Below, in pieces: positions 59,601 through 64,000 of a DNA stretch of 64,000 nucleotides. The notes beneath the pieces are model-generated. The model saw only the letters and a list, made by a program, of their open reading frames with translations, ran no database searches and was not told the DNA's origin. Numbering within the stretch: position 1 is the stretch's first letter; the number at the start of each line of letters is the position of its first letter. This DNA comes from Agrocybe praecox (Eukaryota > Basidiomycota > Agaricomycetes > Agaricales > Agrocybaceae): NCBI GenBank assembly GCA_964017145.1, contig OZ024840.1, positions 3,286,001 through 3,350,000 of the forward strand. Direction: 5' to 3'. Both the position numbers and the translations under genes were made by a program.

Positions 59601-61278
59601 CGTGACCCTAAAGCAATCGAAGTCGTACAAGTTATTCTCGAGAGTATTCTTCTTCGCCGCGAAAAGACTTTCCGAGATCAAGATGGTAATCTCATCGTTG
59701 AATTACCTCCAAAAGAGGTATTGATACTTTCCAAAGCTGACTTTAAGTTTACATGCTGAGATTCATACTCGTAGGTGATCTTGCAGGAATTGGAATTTAA
59801 CCCTTTAGAAAGAAAAATCTATGATTCAATATACCATTCCGCCAAACGAAATTTCGAACAATTAGACGCCAGAGGACTCGTCAGCAAGAATTACACACAT
59901 ATCCTAGCAATGCTGATGAAGTGCGTATGAGTGCTCATTTCATACGTTTTCTCTGACATAATGGTTGGGCTAGATTACGACGTGCCGTGCTGCATCCTAG
60001 TTTAGTGATGACTCCCAACGAGGAACGATCTTTGTCTCCCGAGGGAGATGGTCATGTCTCTATTAATGAACTCGTCGAGCGTTTTGCTGAAAACGGACCT
60101 TCGGGAGAAGGACAGGTTAATCCATTCGCAGAAAACTTTATTGCGAATCTTGACATCGACGACAATGCTGACTGTCCGATATGTTTCAATGAAATGGAAA
60201 CCCCAATGGTTATTCCCAAATGCCTTCATCAGTTGTATGTTTGAATTTACTTCCTTGTCATTCCCCATCCATGCTAATAACACTGAAGTTGCAAGGATTG
60301 TATCGTCTCGCATATCGGCATTTGTCAGGACAAGGGTCAGGAAGCCAAATGCCCAGCTTGCTCTGAAGGGCCCATCAAAGTTCGTTTTCCGCGTAGCATC
60401 GGTCCAATAATTGCCCTCTTACATTCATTGTAGAGCTTGGAATTAGTCGAAATCATTCGAAAGGACAAAACGGCGATTGCATCATCTCAACCCCAGCCAG
60501 ATGTTGTCCTCCGAAGAAATGATTTCCATTCATCAACCAAGTTGGATGCTTTGATCGCTGATCTTCGTATGTCATCTGTGATATTTTGTCGTTGTTCCCA
60601 CTTCTGAAACCATCCTTCTATCATCAGGAAAACTGAAAGAACAAGATCCTTGCTTTCGGGCAGTTGTGTTTTCACAGTTTACTAGCTTTTTGGATTTGAT
60701 CCAAATAGCATTAGAAAGGGAAAATTATGATCAATACAGGTTCGATGGTACTATGGATATGAAGAAAAAGAGCGCGGCTATCAACGAGTTCAAGTCACCG
60801 TCCAAAAAACCCAAAATTTTGGTTATTAGCTTAAAAGCTGGCGGCGTGGGGTTAAACGTAAGTTAGCTATGGATGCATTACTACCAACTTCCCTTGATAA
60901 TTTGTTGGCAGCTTACAGTCGCAAACTATGTTTTCATGGTAAGTGACAAAGAATATTCGAATTTAATTGACTTATCTGACAACATTATAGATGGACTGTT
61001 GGTGGAACGCAGCCACCGAAAATCAAGCAATCGACCGAGTACACCGAATCGGTCAAGAGAAGACAGTATACGTGAAACATTTCATCGTGAGCGTCTCACT
61101 CTATATGTACCCCGAGGAAAACTAATATACTTCTTATCAGGTGGCCAAGACAATCGAAAAACGGATTTTGCAGATTCAAAAGCGCAAATTAGCAATTGTA
61201 AATGAAGCATTCCGTGGCAGTGGAAAGGCAGACCCGGACAGCATCCAGAACTTGAAAATTATGTTTGGCGATGATTAG
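56657..61278 (+). CDS. RAD5: RAD5-type SNF2 helicase/ubiquitin ligase
   Basis: Error-free branch of post-replication repair: poly-ubiquitinates PCNA and reverses stalled forks. The N-terminus is acidic and disordered, with [12 protein letters not shown] (possible SUMO-interacting motif). A HIRAN-like region follows ([20 protein letters not shown]). SNF2 ATPase motifs: [10 protein letters not shown] after GGILA, Ia [49 protein letters not shown]. The C3HC4 RING inside the helicase reads [20 protein letters not shown], then CCKDC and CPAC. The C-terminal helicase lobe has [51 protein letters not shown] (motif VI) and ends LKIMFGDD. About 1,150 residues, 20 or so short exons. Alternative: RAD16-like, but the HIRAN region and layout favour RAD5. 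Confidence 0.92.
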
Positions 61279-62178
61279 TTACTGCGATTAAATCTGATAT
61301 GGATATATAATCTTCATCTACTACAAGTATACCTTTCATGACCGCTACGTATTAAAACATGGACACGCATCGTGCTATTGTATCTAATAAATATATCGAA
61401 GGAGATTACTATACTATTAAGCAGATGCGCAAGTTCGTATGTACCTGTTTGTTTTCGCACTTCTTTTGGTAAATCTTATTGTTCTTTTCACTCATTCTCT
61501 CATTTTGATGACGTATTTTTATTGCTCTAGCCATATTCCATCCTTTGTCCTCCATCTCTCCATTTTACCTCGCCAAATTTGGAACTATTTTACAGATATT
61601 ATCATGCTTTTTCAGTGTCTTCTCTTTCCTTTGATTTTGGTATCATTTTGATGCTTACACTTTACAGCTACGCTCTGACTCCTTGCCATATGCTCTCCAA
61701 TTTTTATTCATATTTTTGGTGCCGGAGCGAAGCGAGGCGCATGCCTTGTTATACATACTTCTCTAACACTACTACTTCTTCCCGGTAATCCTGAATAAGC
61801 TTCGGAGTCCGATTGTTAGCTGGCTTCAAGTTGTGGACAATTGATCACGGTAGTAGGCTGTCAGTTGAACATTGTATCGACGTTTGATGGGTAGAACGTC
61901 ATAAGTCATGCGCCTGTAACAAGTCACGACATGTGATATGACTGTGTGTCAACTTACTGTTTATGGTGGGCAAGCGCTCGAGTCTGCACACCTCTTCAAA
62001 CGTTAACGTTCAATCGCCATTCATTACAACTTCAAATCTACCTTAAAAAAAACTGGACAAACTGTACCTACATTTAAGGCGGCTGATTCCTCAACATCCT
62101 GTCCCACGAGCACTAAATCGGATACCTTTTAATCGAATCAGACGCGCCGTCGTACTAAGGCCCACTGTTCTAACCATC
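61279..62178. other. Noncoding interval between RAD5 and RNase H1
   Basis: About 900 bp, strongly T-rich on the plus strand from 61430 to 61720. The open frames there (61439-61651, 61579-61788) give hydrophobic peptides purely from T-rich composition. A perfect 12-bp palindrome AACGTTAACGTT is at 61999-62010, and a short GC-rich stretch with repeated GCGAAGCGAGGCGC-like text is at about 61725-61742. No gene is seen. It holds the RAD5 3' UTR and the RNase H1 promoter. Confidence 0.6.
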
Positions 62179-63677
62179 ATGAGTTCAAAGAACAAGAACA
62201 AGTTTTATGCCGTCCAAAGAGGCACCATACCCGGTGTATATACCACATGGTAACACAATGAAATATGTCGATCTTATAGTTTGCTCAACTTTGTTGAAAG
62301 GAGTCAATGTGAAGCACAGATTAAAGGATTTCCACATGCCAGATTTCAAAAGTTCTCCACAAGAAATGAAGCGGAGGCGTTTGTAGCGGGAGCCTCCTCA
62401 TCCGAACCTAGTGCATCCAAAACAACCACAAAGGATAGCAAAGGAAAGAAGCGCGACTTTGGACCGGAAGTTCACGATGTAACTGGTTGGGACATTGTCT
62501 ACAGCGATGGCGCGTGCAAAGGGAACGGCAAAGTAGGATCTGTTGCGGGAGTAGGTGTATGGTGGGGGAAAGATGATCCAAGGTACGCTACTGTCGAACT
62601 CTTTCATTTTGTTATTTCCTGAATTGTACAGAAATATAGCGGAACGGTGTCCTGGTGACCAAACCAATAATCGGGCTGAACTCATAGTAAGAAGTCTCGT
62701 CTACAACAAAAAGAGGAGAACTCTGTTCTTAGGTCTGGTTGTTTATTATAGGCTATTCTACGCGTCCTTGAGACGACGCCAATCACCGAAAAGCCATTGT
62801 TAATCAGGACAGATTCTCAGTACTCGATAGAGTGTGGGTACCGTTGACAGCTTGACGCTCTTTGTTATTAAACCTTTACAGGCTTCAGATCTTGGATACA
62901 CAGCTGGGAAAAGAAAGGTTGGCGCACAGCGGAGGGGGCACCTGTAAAGAATGTCGGCATCATACGCTGCATATCCGCCCACCTATCTACAAGACTTACG
63001 GCAGGACAGAAGGTAGTATTAGAGTACGTGAAGGGGCACAGCGGAGATGTTGGAAATGATGGCGCCGATGAAATGGCAAATATCGGTGCCAGGCAATTCG
63101 CTGCACCTGAACGAGACTGGGATGCATTGACCAAAGAACTATTAGAACAATCACTGCGGAGCCATGCCAATGTTTCTCTTCCGGAACTGACGATTTTGGC
63201 ACCTTCTGCCGATGAACTACTACAAGAAGAGTCAGCCGAACTTTCAAAGCCTCCAAACAAAGCACCGAAAATTGCCGTAGACGAGGCACCCCCTGCTTCT
63301 GCGCACACTGTCTCCTCGACTTCCTCAAGTAATGATTGTGTTGGTACCGATAATTCGACGACTTCTTCCACCACAGCAAGGCAAGCACCAACGCTTTCGC
63401 CCGTGAATGCAACAGTCGCACCATCATCGGGGAGCGTTGTGGCCTCGACACCTCGAGAAAGCCGCAGTACTATCATGTCAAATCACCCCGTACACGGAAA
63501 ATCACCCTTGAAAGTCATCTATGCGATTCCACCTCTGGTACCCGTCAAAGTAGAGGATGTTAACTTGGATGTAAGCCTTCATGATATTTTTTCCTTTGTA
63601 ACGATCCTCACTCTATGTAGGAATACGCAGATTGCATCCTAGATGATTCTGATCTTGCCGCCGAACTCTCCGATTAA
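62179..63677 (+). CDS. RNH1: Ribonuclease H1 with hybrid-binding domain
   Basis: Degrades the RNA strand of RNA-DNA hybrids (R-loops, primers). The N-terminal hybrid-binding domain reads KFYAVQRGTIPGVYTTW, joined by splicing at 62251-62302 to SQCEAQIKGFPHARFQKFST and ending EAEAFVAG. The catalytic fold has WDIVYSDGACKGNG (first Asp), TNNRAELIAI (Glu), LIRTDSQYSIE (second Asp) and VKGHSGDVGNDGADEMA (last His/Asp), so all catalytic residues are present. About 180 residues follow that are not in bacterial or animal RNase H1: a Ser/Thr/Ala/Pro-rich stretch and a terminal acidic motif ILDDSDLAAELSD. No mitochondrial targeting sequence is evident at MSSKNKNK. About 420 residues. Confidence 0.94.
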
Positions 63678-64000
63678 AATACTTTCAAAGCTTTTGCCAT
63701 TTTCTCGCTTTAATCGTGTTAAACACACTCTGGACAATTAGTATTCACGCATGTGATGTTTGAAGTTAGCCACGAGGGTGTTGTTCTATTTTTGTAAATA
63801 CACGATACTTGTTTGGCTGATACATTGAAATTATACATGCTGTGAATGGACGCGGGGCGCTGGAGGTAGTGCGTTCAGTCTTCCTTCACCATAGGCAGAC
63901 ATAATTTTGTGTGCGGATACTTACTTCACATTCTATTGTTCTCGTCAAAGTCTACGGTGCCACTCATGGACAATGAGCTCATCCTTGTTTGGCAAATAGT
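63678..64000. other. Right-edge region, mostly RNase H1 3' flank
   Basis: 323 bp. On the minus strand the frame ending at 63926 is open to the window edge for 24 codons (closing MSGTVDFDENNRM), and a GTAAGT donor motif overlaps its stop. This could be the 3' end of a neighbouring minus-strand gene, but it is too short to judge. Confidence 0.4.

Noticed and set aside
61439..61788. Two hydrophobic open frames resembling small membrane proteins
   Set aside because: They come from T-rich composition on the plus strand and have no ordered topology, intron structure or domain.
1..64000. CRISPR arrays, insertion sequences, retrotransposons or viral insertions
   Set aside because: No spaced repeats, transposase, reverse transcriptase, integrase or long terminal repeats were recognised on either strand.

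Overview
The window is nuclear DNA of a filamentous basidiomycete fungus, most likely an Agaricomycete (mushroom-forming). The reasons are gene-dense packing on both strands, many short (about 50-60 nt) GT..AG introns that cut nearly every gene into small exons, and fungal families such as a PDR-type ABC transporter, a GH128 glucanase, a Dal5-type MFS pair, SKT5 and AP-3 delta. No rRNA, CRISPR array, prophage, transposon or obvious metabolic gene cluster is visible. Reading frames that look broken resolve into introns when domain continuity is followed. CDS coordinates below are genomic spans from start to stop codon, introns included.

Layout. 0-9 kb: a secreted GH128 glucanase running off the left edge (-), a 1.8 kb gene-free gap, then a large PDR/ABCG drug pump (+). 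9-16.5 kb: a TPR protein (-), prefoldin subunit 1 (-) head-to-head with the spliceosomal GTPase SNU114 (+). 16.7-26 kb: calnexin (+), tRNA-dihydrouridine synthase DUS2 (+), methylcrotonyl-CoA carboxylase alpha subunit (-), a quinone-reductase-like MDR enzyme (-) and an intron-containing tRNA-Trp (-). 26-42.4 kb: chitin-synthase regulator SKT5 (-) head-to-head with exocyst subunit EXO84 (+), a Baeyer-Villiger-type flavin monooxygenase (-), a RhoGEF (-) head-to-head with AP-3 delta (+), and a STE20/GCK kinase (-). 43-54.4 kb: a CDF metal transporter (-), a tiny membrane protein (+), a small secreted Ser/Pro-rich protein (+), a type II membrane fucosyltransferase-like protein (+) and two tandem Dal5-type transporters (-). 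54.5-64 kb: chaperonin CCT7 (-) head-to-head with RAD5 (+), then RNase H1 (+).

How the genes relate. Most are conserved housekeeping genes: protein folding (prefoldin, calnexin, CCT7), genome maintenance (RAD5, RNase H1), RNA processing (SNU114, DUS2, tRNA-Trp). Genes for polarity, secretion and trafficking (SKT5, EXO84, RhoGEF, AP-3 delta, GCK kinase) lie close together at 26-42 kb. Accessory functions are the ABC pump, glucanase, monooxygenase, the MFS pair, and the small secreted and membrane proteins.

I found no convincing new multi-gene system. The sequence-level signals most worth a second look are the tRNA-Trp intron, which has a strong hairpin and an exact 10-nt direct repeat at its ends; a kinase gene whose first coding exon appears to be the ATG alone; a pair of ACGCGT boxes in the CCT7/RAD5 promoter; a cluster of ACGTG cores before calnexin; and perfect inverted repeats at 11.66 kb and 34.15 kb.
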